From contig NVWQ02000079.1 of assembly GCA_002733715.2 (NCBI GenBank), forward strand, positions 1-64,000: a DNA stretch of 64,000 bases. Reading direction: 5' to 3'. Every line of letters starts with the position of its first letter. Position 1 is the stretch's first letter. Source of the DNA: Methylophaga sp. Its GTDB lineage: Bacteria; Pseudomonadota; Gammaproteobacteria; Nitrosococcales; Methylophagaceae. Under the pieces are notes generated by a model that worked only from the letters and a program-made list of their open reading frames with translations, ran no database searches and was not told where the DNA came from. A program made the translations under genes and the position numbers. Below are positions 48,961 through 58,083 of this stretch, piece by piece.

Positions 48961-51111
48961 TTAGTCGTATTTTTTGGCTACAGTAACCATAATTGTACTC
49001 TCTAATTCAATACGAGATAGTTTCTCAGCTAACTTAGCATTGAAAGAAAATACCTTTTCTTTAACTTCATCATAATTCATACCAGTTTCTTGAAGTTGTA
49101 ATGCAAATTTAATCATTTGATTATTACGATTTCCATTTGCAATTCTTTGAGCAAACCATCTTTCTAAATTATCAAGAGATTGTAGTTTCTTCATACTCTC
49201 ATTGTGCGTAGCATTCTTAGATGTCCGAGGTATAAACGGAAGAGCGTTTAATAATTTATCTCCTTGGTTCAAGAAATATGTACCTTGAGGATATGTCTCC
49301 CATTTCTTAGCTCGTTGATTAGCAGATTCATCAGTTTTAAATGGAAGCCATTCCATTATATTATTCATAAATTCTTTGTAATCTTTATCATCTAATTTAA
49401 GATTATAATTAATAGGTAATATCAATCTAAATCTGTTATTTTCTTCTGTGTGTCTTTTAGTAGTATAAGTCATAAATTTATACTCTTTGAGAAGCTCATG
49501 TACGGTGTCTAGAGAGACTTCACCATCAACATCTATAACCACTAGGTTAAAACCAGGAATCACGTTATCGTTGCTTCTGTGTTCATCTAAGAAGGTATGG
49601 TTTGTCCAATGTAATACATCAGTTGAACCAGTATGAGTCATCTTATGTAGTTGATCAAATGGTGCTAACTGAGGTGAGTAATTATAAGCGAATTCGTTAG
49701 AATAAGCTAGTGACATTTTATTTAAATCAGTTTCTTTTAAAGATTCTCCAGTGAAGAATTCAATACCATCAACAAAGGTAGTTTTAATAACAATATGTTC
49801 TTTATAACCCCAAGCTTTAGCAAGAGACATAAGCTCATTTCTTGCACCTGTACCTGATTTATAAAAAGGTAAATTCTCAAGTAAATCAGCATGAGTTAAT
49901 TCACCATCAGTAGCAGCGATGTATTTAGCTAATTTAGTATATGTTTTTTCTCTAGTAAGTAGCTTCTGAAAAGCTTCACCAGATTCTTCTACTAATTTAA
50001 TTGCATGATATAAATTAGTTTCAGTAATTGTTATATCTTCATCTACAAATGATAATGCACCAGCTAATTTAAGGACTTTATAATACCTATGAGCAAGCTC
50101 AGCTTTACGTATTTCTTCATGTTCAGGAATGAGCTTAGTTTTAGCCTCACAGTTAATTTTATATTCCATCAGGATTATACCTTCAGGTCTATTCATTATA
50201 CTTTTCCAACCGAATTTAGATATATCTGCTAAACTAGTAAAATGTTTAGTCCACTTATCAATGATAGCTTTGTTCTGAGGCTTAGATAAATTGTCATATA
50301 TCTCTTCTGGAGTTAATCCATCATACATACTTTCCTGGTTCCCCCAGGCAAATATACATCTACGAGCAAAACCAGTATCTAAGAAAGAAAAGAATTGATC
50401 TTCAGTTGGCCCACCATCTAATAATTTAGAGGGAGTACCAAATAAGAGTATGTTAGCGGGAGTCTTACCATCAAGCTCTTCACTACGTATATTCTCAGCA
50501 GTATTCTTAGTGATCTTTTGCTTTACAAAACCTTGATCATACAACTCTAAAAAGATATTTAATATCTCTACTGAGCTTAAGAGATTTGAACCAATCTCAT
50601 CAATTTGTAAAGACAATGCACCACAATCAGCTAATAAAGCTTTATGTCTTAATTGTTTAAGTGCAGCAGCAGTACCACTATCAAATGTAAATGCAAATAC
50701 CCCAGCATTACGATATTCAATATCTAGTTTAGAACGCTCTTCATCTTCAGTTGTACCATTCTTAGCAGAACGTTGAAGAGCAAGTTTAGTTAGATTTTCT
50801 TCAGATTTAATCTCTAAAGTGTTATCTAAAAATCTATTTTTAAACCCCTTAATCAACTCAGATTCAATAAGGTTAACTGAGTAACCTTTACCAAATCCAG
50901 ATGTAGCAAGAGCTAAAGCATACAGGTTGACAGGGACTTCACCCCTGTCCTGTGTCACAATTACAGCTCTCATTGATGAAGCCATCTTTGCTAAAAAGAA
51001 AGCTATCTCTATTCGAAAGAAACTCCGATCAGCATTACCTGTCTTATCACAAAGAATATTAACTAATTCTTCGATAGCAGGATGATGATCTACAGTGTTT
51101 AAATCACGCAT
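48961..51111 (-). CDS. N4 gp42-like replication protein with ATPase and primase-like parts, 716 aa
   Basis: Residues about 60-330 form a P-loop module: LATSGFGKGYSVNLIESELI, then ALSLQIDEIGSNLLSSVEIL (Walker B-like) and FLDTGFARRCIFAWG, similar to DUF3987-type helicases. Residues about 515-640 resemble an archaeo-eukaryotic primase: FNLVVIDVDGEVSL (DxD), TYTTKRHTEENNRFRLILPI (H and R positions). Thus helicase and primase parts may be fused. The order is compatible with N4 gp42, which is needed for DNA replication. It overlaps the next gene by eight bases. Confidence 0.75.
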   Translation of the reverse strand: MRDLNTVDHHPAIEELVNILCDKTGNADRSFFRIEIAFFLAKMASSMRAVIVTQDRGEVPVNLYALALATSGFGKGYSVNLIESELIKGFKNRFLDNTLEIKSEENLTKLALQRSAKNGTTEDEERSKLDIEYRNAGVFAFTFDSGTAAALKQLRHKALLADCGALSLQIDEIGSNLLSSVEILNIFLELYDQGFVKQKITKNTAENIRSEELDGKTPANILLFGTPSKLLDGGPTEDQFFSFLDTGFARRCIFAWGNQESMYDGLTPEEIYDNLSKPQNKAIIDKWTKHFTSLADISKFGWKSIMNRPEGIILMEYKINCEAKTKLIPEHEEIRKAELAHRYYKVLKLAGALSFVDEDITITETNLYHAIKLVEESGEAFQKLLTREKTYTKLAKYIAATDGELTHADLLENLPFYKSGTGARNELMSLAKAWGYKEHIVIKTTFVDGIEFFTGESLKETDLNKMSLAYSNEFAYNYSPQLAPFDQLHKMTHTGSTDVLHWTNHTFLDEHRSNDNVIPGFNLVVIDVDGEVSLDTVHELLKEYKFMTYTTKRHTEENNRFRLILPINYNLKLDDKDYKEFMNNIMEWLPFKTDESANQRAKKWETYPQGTYFLNQGDKLLNALPFIPRTSKNATHNESMKKLQSLDNLERWFAQRIANGNRNNQMIKFALQLQETGMNYDEVKEKVFSFNAKLAEKLSRIELESTIMVTVAKKYD

Positions 51112-52087
51112 GGTTTAGGTCATCTTTCTGGGAACATATCTCATATGCACCACAATAAGCACATGCACGTACTACTCCTGGAAAGGTTACAACAACACCC
51201 TTACCTTTAGTAGCAGACCATGCATTTGCATCAGCTAAGTTATCAAAATTCTTTGATGATCTAGCACCTAGAACTTTAGCTTTAGCAGCGTCAGAGAAAT
51301 ATTTATATTTAGGATCAGAACGCCATAATTCTTTATCAGTACAATATAGTATATCTGGTTCATCTAACTTTGCATTAGCACGAATAGTCCTGATACGTGT
51401 TCTCATCCAAGTTTCTGTTTCTTGGATAGACATTAATTGAATAGGATATTCTACAATACGTTCACTAGGATATTTAGGATTCTGTTTTGAATCTGCTTTA
51501 GACCAATCAGTAAAGATCATTTGAATCATTAATGTATCAGAAGTTACCTTATCCTGGTTCAACCAACGGTATATAGATCCTTGAATCTTAAAATCTTCAT
51601 CCTTCGTACCATTGATATATCCCCATACTGACATGGTTTTAGTATCATTTAATTGACCATGTACAATCTGATCATATTTACCTGATATGGTGACACCATC
51701 AATTTCTTTAAAAGAACGTTGTTCTAAATAAATGGGTATATCACCTTCTTCTACAGATTCAGGATTAATCTTGATAGAATTGATTACCTTCTCAGGATAA
51801 CCTAATCTACGCATAGCCTTTACATAACCACCTGTCCAAGCGTTTTCTATGGAATCATGCATCGCAGTACCAAAACGTGAAGCAATGAGGTCTGTAACGT
51901 CTAATTCAGCTTCTTTATCAGAAGTAGGAATACGTCTTGTTAGAATAATTTGACGTGGGGATTTCATTAGGGAGGTAACGGATATTACATCTTTACCTGA
52001 ATGCTTCTCAGCACCACTACTATATTCATCATGGGCTAGCCATACAGCCATTGCTAAGCTAATACCCGTATTATTGGTAATAGTCAT
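51104..52087 (-). CDS. PD-(D/E)XK exonuclease (N4 gp43-like), Fe-S type, 327 aa
   Basis: Cas4/AddB-like nuclease signs: TAMHDSIENAW (motif I His), ISGKYDQIVHG with the catalytic Asp, DTKTMSVWG (DTK of the ExK motif), and a C-terminal cysteine cluster CAYCGAYEICSQ (about 311-322) for an iron-sulphur centre. Exonucleases of this type resect DNA for recombination or degrade host DNA. Place and size match N4 gp43. Confidence 0.82.
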   Translation of the reverse strand: MTITNNTGISLAMAVWLAHDEYSSGAEKHSGKDVISVTSLMKSPRQIILTRRIPTSDKEAELDVTDLIASRFGTAMHDSIENAWTGGYVKAMRRLGYPEKVINSIKINPESVEEGDIPIYLEQRSFKEIDGVTISGKYDQIVHGQLNDTKTMSVWGYINGTKDEDFKIQGSIYRWLNQDKVTSDTLMIQMIFTDWSKADSKQNPKYPSERIVEYPIQLMSIQETETWMRTRIRTIRANAKLDEPDILYCTDKELWRSDPKYKYFSDAAKAKVLGARSSKNFDNLADANAWSATKGKGVVVTFPGVVRACAYCGAYEICSQKDDLNHA

Positions 52088-52088
52088 A

Positions 52089-52352
52089 TCAACCCTCGTT
52101 AAATTCTTTATCAGTCATAAGACCTAAATATGAAATACTGTTAAAACAGATTTCTTTTAATTCATCAGGTTGAATATTTAATTGATCATATGCTTGTTGA
52201 GTTACTGCAATAGTAACTTCCTCAAGAACAGGCTTACATATATTTTTTTTAGGTCGAACAATCATAAAATTAATATTACGTTGTTTTACAGTTTCATCTT
52301 TACGTTTATAATAAACAGTTAACGCAGCAATACTGTAGTGATTTCTTTCCAT
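52089..52352 (-). CDS. hypothetical protein next to DNA polymerase, 87 aa
   Basis: Starts MERNHYSIAALTVYYKRKDE; basic with beta strands (RNINFMIVRPKKNICKPVLE) and a helical end. It overlaps the polymerase gene by one base and sits between exonuclease and polymerase, in a place where N4-like phages carry small unknown genes. No family is recognised. Confidence 0.7.
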   Translation of the reverse strand: MERNHYSIAALTVYYKRKDETVKQRNINFMIVRPKKNICKPVLEEVTIAVTQQAYDQLNIQPDELKEICFNSISYLGLMTDKEFNEG

Positions 52353-54913
52353 TATATTTTCCTATGGTTTCGACAAAGAGTTAAGACTTCATCTTCTGTT
52401 GCATTATTAGGTATTTCTAATTCTTCATTCCAACTGGGATTGAATATAGATAACTCACCACCAAGTTTTACTTGATCATGGTAAATTTCAGGATTATCTT
52501 GCCATTTAACTGCATTAACAAGATGCTCATTTAAATACATTATGTGGTCAATGTCATCTTTTATTAAGAAATATTGAGCATCATGTATATGCGCACAAGG
52601 TTTAATAGATAATCTAAATTTACTTTTACGAACACCCTTCATAAATTCTGAACCAGCTCGGGTATTTAATAAACCCCAACTCTGTCCTAAAGCATTACCA
52701 GCAGTTCTGCCTTCAGCAGCAGCTTCATAAGGAGTACTAGAATTACCAAGAATTACTTGTTCAAGTAATGGTGTTCTTAATCTCAATCCAAAGGCTACTG
52801 TTACATAACCATCAATTGCAGCTTGAGTTATTTTATCAGCTACCCATTCGTCAGAAACGCTATACATTTCATGATAACTTTTTTCAATTTCTTTTGCTAA
52901 AATTTCAGTAAAACCGCAGTTTTTAATTAGCGTAGCGTAAGTACCACCATATGTAAGTGCAAAAGTTGGTGCTTTAGATTTACCACGTAAATCTTTATAT
53001 TTTTTAGATATAGAATTAATACTAGATATTGAATTTGGATCAATGTCAGGCATCTTATCTGTAAAATAAGCATATGCTCTTAAACAATGACCATCATAAC
53101 CATCAGTATAAACTTTAAGTTTCATAGGGTCATTAGTTGTAAGTGCGGATATTCTATCTTCTAATGAGGAGAAATCTAATCCAACCAATAACCAACCATT
53201 AGGAGCAATAAAACACATCTTAATTTGTTTAGCCCACTTACTTGAAGCAGGTAAATTTTGCATATTAGGATTATTAGAACTCAGTCTACCAGACTTGGTT
53301 CCACCTAAATTGAAATTACCAAATACATAATACCAACCATCTTCACACATTGGAGCTTTCAAAAAAGCAGGAATGAACGCAGTAAGAATTTTATCAACAT
53401 TCTTATAATCAATTAACTGATTTAGAAAATCTATAATAGATTGATCTTTAGTATGATTAATTAATTTTTCAAGAACATCTTTACCAGTGGCTTCAGCTTT
53501 AGTATCTGTATATTCAAGAACTGGGAGATTCATGAATTCCTTACCAAATAACAACCTTTGTAATTGAATTGCACTATTAGGGTTGAAGGCTTCTTTAGCA
53601 TTCTCAATTACTTCTATTTTAGTTTTTAATTTACGATTTCTTTTAGCAACCCATTGTTGATTCATCTCATCAACTAAAGCAGCTATATACTGATTTTTAA
53701 GCATACTAGAGACAGCTTTATCAGAATCTGACTGCATTACTACTTGAAGGGCTAATACCTTCTCACGGCTTATAGGAAGCCCTGTGAGTTGCATTTGAAT
53801 TATGTCAACTATTGCTTCTTTGAATAATACTTCATAAATATCTAACTGCTGATCGGCAACCATAGTTTTATGGTGTTTTTCAAACACGAACCAGGTAGAC
53901 ATAGAATCAACTAAATTATATTCTAAAAGTTCTTCAAGAGGTATTTTAGTAATATCTTTAATATCTTCAACTGCATAGTTACCAGCAAATTCTTGAGCTT
54001 GATCTTTCAAACCTAATTTATTACCAGCACAAGAGTTTGTAGCCAAATAAGAAATAAGTTTGGTACATTCCCAATTTTTAAGCATGACTTCTAAACCAGT
54101 TAATAAACCCGCAGTATCTAACATCCCATCCATAAATAACTGATAGACAAGAATGTAAACATCAAAGGAAATATTATGCCAAATCATTTTTCTTTTAAAT
54201 GCTATAAAAAACTCTTTTAAATAGGATCTAATTAACTCAGGATCATCACCCCCATAATCTATAGGGAATGCAATACCTTCATGTTTATTCCAACAGAAGG
54301 ATATTGTACCAATACCAGAATCATAATGCTTGAGACCATAACCTTCAATATCAGCAGTTAAATCACAATCCATTTCAAGAAGTTTAATTAACCATACTTT
54401 AATTTCAGCAGCAGTCTTAGGATAAGCTGCAAACTTAATGATATCCTTACCTGGTTCACGGTACGTCCCAGCACGAAAAGATCGAAGAGCCTTAGTACCC
54501 TGGTCGATTTTCTTAGTTACCTTCTCAGGGTCATAAAACAGACTACCTGTTGATGGTACGTATATCACTTTAAAATCGTATTTTTTATAAGCACAGTCCA
54601 AAACATAACCACATGAAGGATCAATTTTAGTGACTTTAGCAAGAGTTTTGAAATACTCACCATCCGCAACTAATAAATATTTAACACCAAGCTCTTCTAG
54701 CATTGGTAATAAATCATCTAAATATTCTTTTTGAGCTTTTACAGGGGTTCGTTTATTTTCTTTATGTAGGGTATAAGCAATAATATTTTCTTGCTCTTGA
54801 ACCAGGTTAGGTGAAATGTAATATCTATCAATTTCAATAGCGTTTAATTTACTTGTGAGAATGCATATCCCATATGAAGATTTTTCTTCTTTACCAAATG
54901 TTAAATATCTCAT
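52352..54913 (-). CDS. DNA polymerase, family A with 3'-5' exonuclease (N4 gp39-like), 853 aa
   Basis: Exonuclease motifs: DLTADIEGYGLKHY (Exo I, about 182-195), IWHNISFDVYIL (Exo II, about 243-254) and EYNLVDSMS (Exo III, about 332-340). Polymerase motifs: KSGRLSSNNPNMQNLP, motif A VGLDFSSLEDRI (about 579-590), motif B KAPTFALTYGGTY (about 646-658), motif C HIHDAQYFL (about 772). All catalytic residues are in place. The length matches the N4 polymerase. It copies the phage genome with the SSB and helicase coded nearby. Confidence 0.95.
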   Translation of the reverse strand: MRYLTFGKEEKSSYGICILTSKLNAIEIDRYYISPNLVQEQENIIAYTLHKENKRTPVKAQKEYLDDLLPMLEELGVKYLLVADGEYFKTLAKVTKIDPSCGYVLDCAYKKYDFKVIYVPSTGSLFYDPEKVTKKIDQGTKALRSFRAGTYREPGKDIIKFAAYPKTAAEIKVWLIKLLEMDCDLTADIEGYGLKHYDSGIGTISFCWNKHEGIAFPIDYGGDDPELIRSYLKEFFIAFKRKMIWHNISFDVYILVYQLFMDGMLDTAGLLTGLEVMLKNWECTKLISYLATNSCAGNKLGLKDQAQEFAGNYAVEDIKDITKIPLEELLEYNLVDSMSTWFVFEKHHKTMVADQQLDIYEVLFKEAIVDIIQMQLTGLPISREKVLALQVVMQSDSDKAVSSMLKNQYIAALVDEMNQQWVAKRNRKLKTKIEVIENAKEAFNPNSAIQLQRLLFGKEFMNLPVLEYTDTKAEATGKDVLEKLINHTKDQSIIDFLNQLIDYKNVDKILTAFIPAFLKAPMCEDGWYYVFGNFNLGGTKSGRLSSNNPNMQNLPASSKWAKQIKMCFIAPNGWLLVGLDFSSLEDRISALTTNDPMKLKVYTDGYDGHCLRAYAYFTDKMPDIDPNSISSINSISKKYKDLRGKSKAPTFALTYGGTYATLIKNCGFTEILAKEIEKSYHEMYSVSDEWVADKITQAAIDGYVTVAFGLRLRTPLLEQVILGNSSTPYEAAAEGRTAGNALGQSWGLLNTRAGSEFMKGVRKSKFRLSIKPCAHIHDAQYFLIKDDIDHIMYLNEHLVNAVKWQDNPEIYHDQVKLGGELSIFNPSWNEELEIPNNATEDEVLTLCRNHRKI

Positions 54914-55449
54914 TAGCCCACCAAATTGTTAACCTCGTATTTCCTTATAATTTCTAGAATACGATCAAAATATTTTAATTTTTTATCTGTAGGATTTCTC
55001 ATGAACCCTTTAGGTTTTGTACGTTTTAAATCTTGTAAGAAATTAGGAGCTACACGCATAACCTCAATAGGGAAGAAATTCACAATATCAATTATATCTT
55101 TTACACCTTGTAAACATAAACCACATAACTGGATTAATTCTTGTTTATCACACTCTGTTTCATCTTCATCTGTTTTACAAAAAGACATTTGTCTTTCTAA
55201 ATCAAGATGAATAACAGGAGTTATATCATACCTATTTCTTAACATGCTTGTGTGAATATACAGTTTATCAAAATAATAAAAAGCATTATTAGAACTGCTA
55301 TTTAAATTGTTATTTTTATCAATCAAAATATCAATAGCATCTTGTTGTCGTTTATATTGTTTAGCTAAAAAACCCTCTATAATATATTTAGTTACTTCAG
55401 CTACAGACATTTCTTTGCTAGGATGTGTATTTCCAAGGTAATTCACCAT
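54913..55449 (-). CDS. hypothetical replication-region protein, 178 aa
   Basis: I choose MVNYLGNTHPSKEMSVAEVT (55449) with AAAGG ten bases upstream, overlapping the helicase by 32 bases. A longer frame to 55488 and a shorter one (MSVAEVT, 55410) are possible. Cysteine-bearing helix ELIQLCGLCLQGVKDIIDIV and a basic end (KRTKPKGFMRNPTDKKLKYF). It overlaps the polymerase start by one base. No family is recognised. Confidence 0.65.
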   Translation of the reverse strand: MVNYLGNTHPSKEMSVAEVTKYIIEGFLAKQYKRQQDAIDILIDKNNNLNSSSNNAFYYFDKLYIHTSMLRNRYDITPVIHLDLERQMSFCKTDEDETECDKQELIQLCGLCLQGVKDIIDIVNFFPIEVMRVAPNFLQDLKRTKPKGFMRNPTDKKLKYFDRILEIIRKYEVNNLVG

Positions 55450-56701
55450 ATAAATATATCCTTTCAGATGGTCTTGATACGCCCACATATAACATACGAG
55501 CTACTGTATCAGCTTCATAACATTCACCAATATTACCTAAATCTAATATCACAGAAGTATATGTGCTACCTTGTGCTTTATGTACAGTAGCGGCATCTTT
55601 AGGGCGTAGATCAGCAAAATTGTTTTTCAGATAAAAATAGTTAGACCAGTCTTTCTTTTTACCAAAATATTTAATTAACTTATTAAAAGAAGACATGTCT
55701 ACAGGAATTTTAAGTTCAATTTCTTCTTCGTAATCTGTCAATACTGTGAGGTTATAAACATGAAGAGTAATACCAGAATCATTAGAATCTAAGTCTATTA
55801 CACTAGTACTTGGTTCAACAGAAATTACTTCTACACGCTGCTCTGGATGCATATGAATTCTACCCATTGCTATAGCGGAATTATTAATAAGATGCTCACC
55901 AACAATTAACCGTTTAGGTAGTTGACGTAGATTACGTATATATTCGTTATACTGGTTCACACGATCATTCGTGAAACAAAGAATCCGAGAATTTACACTT
56001 AAATTTCTATATTGTGTTTGGAGGAGGTGTTGTAACTGGCTATCATCTAAGTAATCAATCACACCAGGGACTGCTACTATAGGTTTAAATATACCTGTTT
56101 GGACTGTTTCACGTAATTGTGAACATATGTTGATCAGTGCTGGTTTTTCAGCATTTCTCATAGATTGATCTAAATAGATCGTAGGTATATTAGAATTATA
56201 TACAGGACTGTTAGTATCACTGATTGGAGCCAATTGATCAGCATCACCTATATAAATAATTTTACATGTATTATCTAAACTTTCTAAAATAATATTATGT
56301 AATTCTGTATCAGCCATAGAAGCTTCATCTATAAATAAAATCAGATTGGAATGTATTTTCCATTTCTGTGTTTTTTTGAGATAAGACTTCCCTGCACTGA
56401 AATCATTTTTCACTTGTAAACCAAGAAAAGAATGAATTGTTGTAGCGACTTTACTTGTTACCTTACTCAAAACTTCTGCTGCTTTATTAGTCGTAGCACA
56501 CAGTTGAATTTCGTAAGGTACACAAGGCATATCATACATAAAACAAGCATCTTTATAACGCTTCATTAATGTATCTGTAATAAATTTCATTAAGTAGGTT
56601 TTACCCGTTCCAGGAAAACCTGAAATGTTAAATTCTTTTGTGTCTGTCATCAGAAATTGAAAAACTTCCTCTACAGCTTCTTGTTGTTTTGTGTTTAACA
56701 T
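55418..56701 (-). CDS. SF1B helicase, RecD/Dda-like (N4 gp37-like), 427 aa
   Basis: Walker A FNISGFPGTGKTYLM (about 24-38), motif Ia CATTNKAAEVLSKV, motif II LILFIDEASMAD, motif III IIYIGDADQLAPISD, motif V/VI KDAATVHKAQGSTYTSVILD and ARMLYVGVSRPSERIYLYG. This is the Dda/RecD2 class that unwinds DNA 5' to 3'. It lies next to the polymerase, as in N4, where the gp37 helicase supports replication. Confidence 0.9.
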   Translation of the reverse strand: MLNTKQQEAVEEVFQFLMTDTKEFNISGFPGTGKTYLMKFITDTLMKRYKDACFMYDMPCVPYEIQLCATTNKAAEVLSKVTSKVATTIHSFLGLQVKNDFSAGKSYLKKTQKWKIHSNLILFIDEASMADTELHNIILESLDNTCKIIYIGDADQLAPISDTNSPVYNSNIPTIYLDQSMRNAEKPALINICSQLRETVQTGIFKPIVAVPGVIDYLDDSQLQHLLQTQYRNLSVNSRILCFTNDRVNQYNEYIRNLRQLPKRLIVGEHLINNSAIAMGRIHMHPEQRVEVISVEPSTSVIDLDSNDSGITLHVYNLTVLTDYEEEIELKIPVDMSSFNKLIKYFGKKKDWSNYFYLKNNFADLRPKDAATVHKAQGSTYTSVILDLGNIGECYEADTVARMLYVGVSRPSERIYLYGELPWKYTS

Positions 56702-56714
56702 TTATAACTTAACC

Positions 56715-58073
56715 TTATTTAAATTTAGCAACCCAGCGACCCAATGTACGAGTCGATGTATTGCATTTTTTAGCAATATTTGCTTTAACCATATTACCTT
56801 CACGAACCAATTTTATAGCCAAAATTTGATCATCAGTCATCTCAGAAGATTTACTGGTTTTTGGTTTACTTTTGATTGCTTTCACGATTTTAGTACGAGA
56901 CTTCTTCAAAGTTTTCTTTTCAGAAATAACTTTACGTACATCTTTTGGAGTCACAGGGTCAATTACAGTATCTGGATCATCATCTAATGCAACAGCAGGT
57001 TTAAGCTCTTCAATTGGTTTAGGGACAGTTTCGTGAGCTTTTTTAGTGGGTGTCATTACTGTTTTACCACCATAATTTTCATTAATTACCACTTCGTTTG
57101 TAATATCAATGTGGTTACCAGCAATAACTTGTGCTAATAATTCAGCACTTTCTTTATCAGAAGTCATAGGTTTATTATTACGTAATAATCTACGAGCTTC
57201 ATCATTTAATTCTGCAATGATATGGTAGGCACATACACGCATTTTATTAGGTTCACTGTACGGTACTGCAATAACGTCTTCAGGAGCAATCTTACATAAA
57301 ACCATAGCTGAACCAGAGAAACCACTTAGATAACCTCTACGAGCTATATGAAGCCCTACAGAGCATTCTTGTCTACGACTTTGATCAACAAGATGAGCTG
57401 CCATACTAACACGAGAACCAACATATTGGATTACATTACCAGAATGACAATCACTAAAGCTTTTACCATCTTCATAATTTAAAACTTTATAAGCAATAAT
57501 TGAACCATCATCAGCAATTGGTAAATCACCTTTAGACATAAAATTCAATAGTTCTTGCACTGTATGTTCACGCTCATCTACCATTTTAGACATACGAGTT
57601 AAGAACTTTTGCATACCAAAGGCATCATTTTTAGCATCATGTTGAATATGGGGGGTTAATACCTCAATACCAGGAATCACAGTTTCATCATTCACTACAG
57701 CAACAATAGTTTCATCTTCAGATAAATCTAGAATTTCATCAACTTTAGTTGCTACCCGTTTAAGAGCTTTCACACTTATCTTTACTGGTTCAATCGTTGT
57801 CTCAGTAGTATTAGGTTTAAACATACTTTTAGCTGCTCTGAAGAATCTAATAAATCCTTTAGATTTCTTTTCAATTATAGCATGCGGATTAGGTAGAGGC
57901 CCCGATAACGTGACTTCAGCTAAATCACCTGCATCAATCACAGGAGCAATATCACGAAGAATATCTTTTGTTTCTTGTAAATTCGTCTTCATCGTTTTGG
58001 TTGTACCATTTTGAAGATACAATGTAGCTGTATCAGCAGATACAGAAAACGATACTACAATTAATGTTTTCAT
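56715..58073 (-). CDS. rIIB-like protein, 452 aa
   Basis: Central blocks ERREHTVQ-like VDEREHTVQELLNFMSKGDL, PIADDGSIIAYKVLNYEDGK, SRVSMAAHLVDQSRRQECSV and GLHIARRGYLSGFSGSAMVL define the rIIB family. The C-terminal 35 residues (KLVREGNMVKANIAKKCNTS and onward) form a helix-turn-helix, suggesting DNA or regulator binding. In T4, rIIA and rIIB counter RexAB exclusion and affect lysis. Directly followed, in transcription order after rIIA, with a 10-base gap. Confidence 0.88.
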   Translation of the reverse strand: MKTLIVVSFSVSADTATLYLQNGTTKTMKTNLQETKDILRDIAPVIDAGDLAEVTLSGPLPNPHAIIEKKSKGFIRFFRAAKSMFKPNTTETTIEPVKISVKALKRVATKVDEILDLSEDETIVAVVNDETVIPGIEVLTPHIQHDAKNDAFGMQKFLTRMSKMVDEREHTVQELLNFMSKGDLPIADDGSIIAYKVLNYEDGKSFSDCHSGNVIQYVGSRVSMAAHLVDQSRRQECSVGLHIARRGYLSGFSGSAMVLCKIAPEDVIAVPYSEPNKMRVCAYHIIAELNDEARRLLRNNKPMTSDKESAELLAQVIAGNHIDITNEVVINENYGGKTVMTPTKKAHETVPKPIEELKPAVALDDDPDTVIDPVTPKDVRKVISEKKTLKKSRTKIVKAIKSKPKTSKSSEMTDDQILAIKLVREGNMVKANIAKKCNTSTRTLGRWVAKFK

Positions 58074-58083
58074 AATTTTTCTT

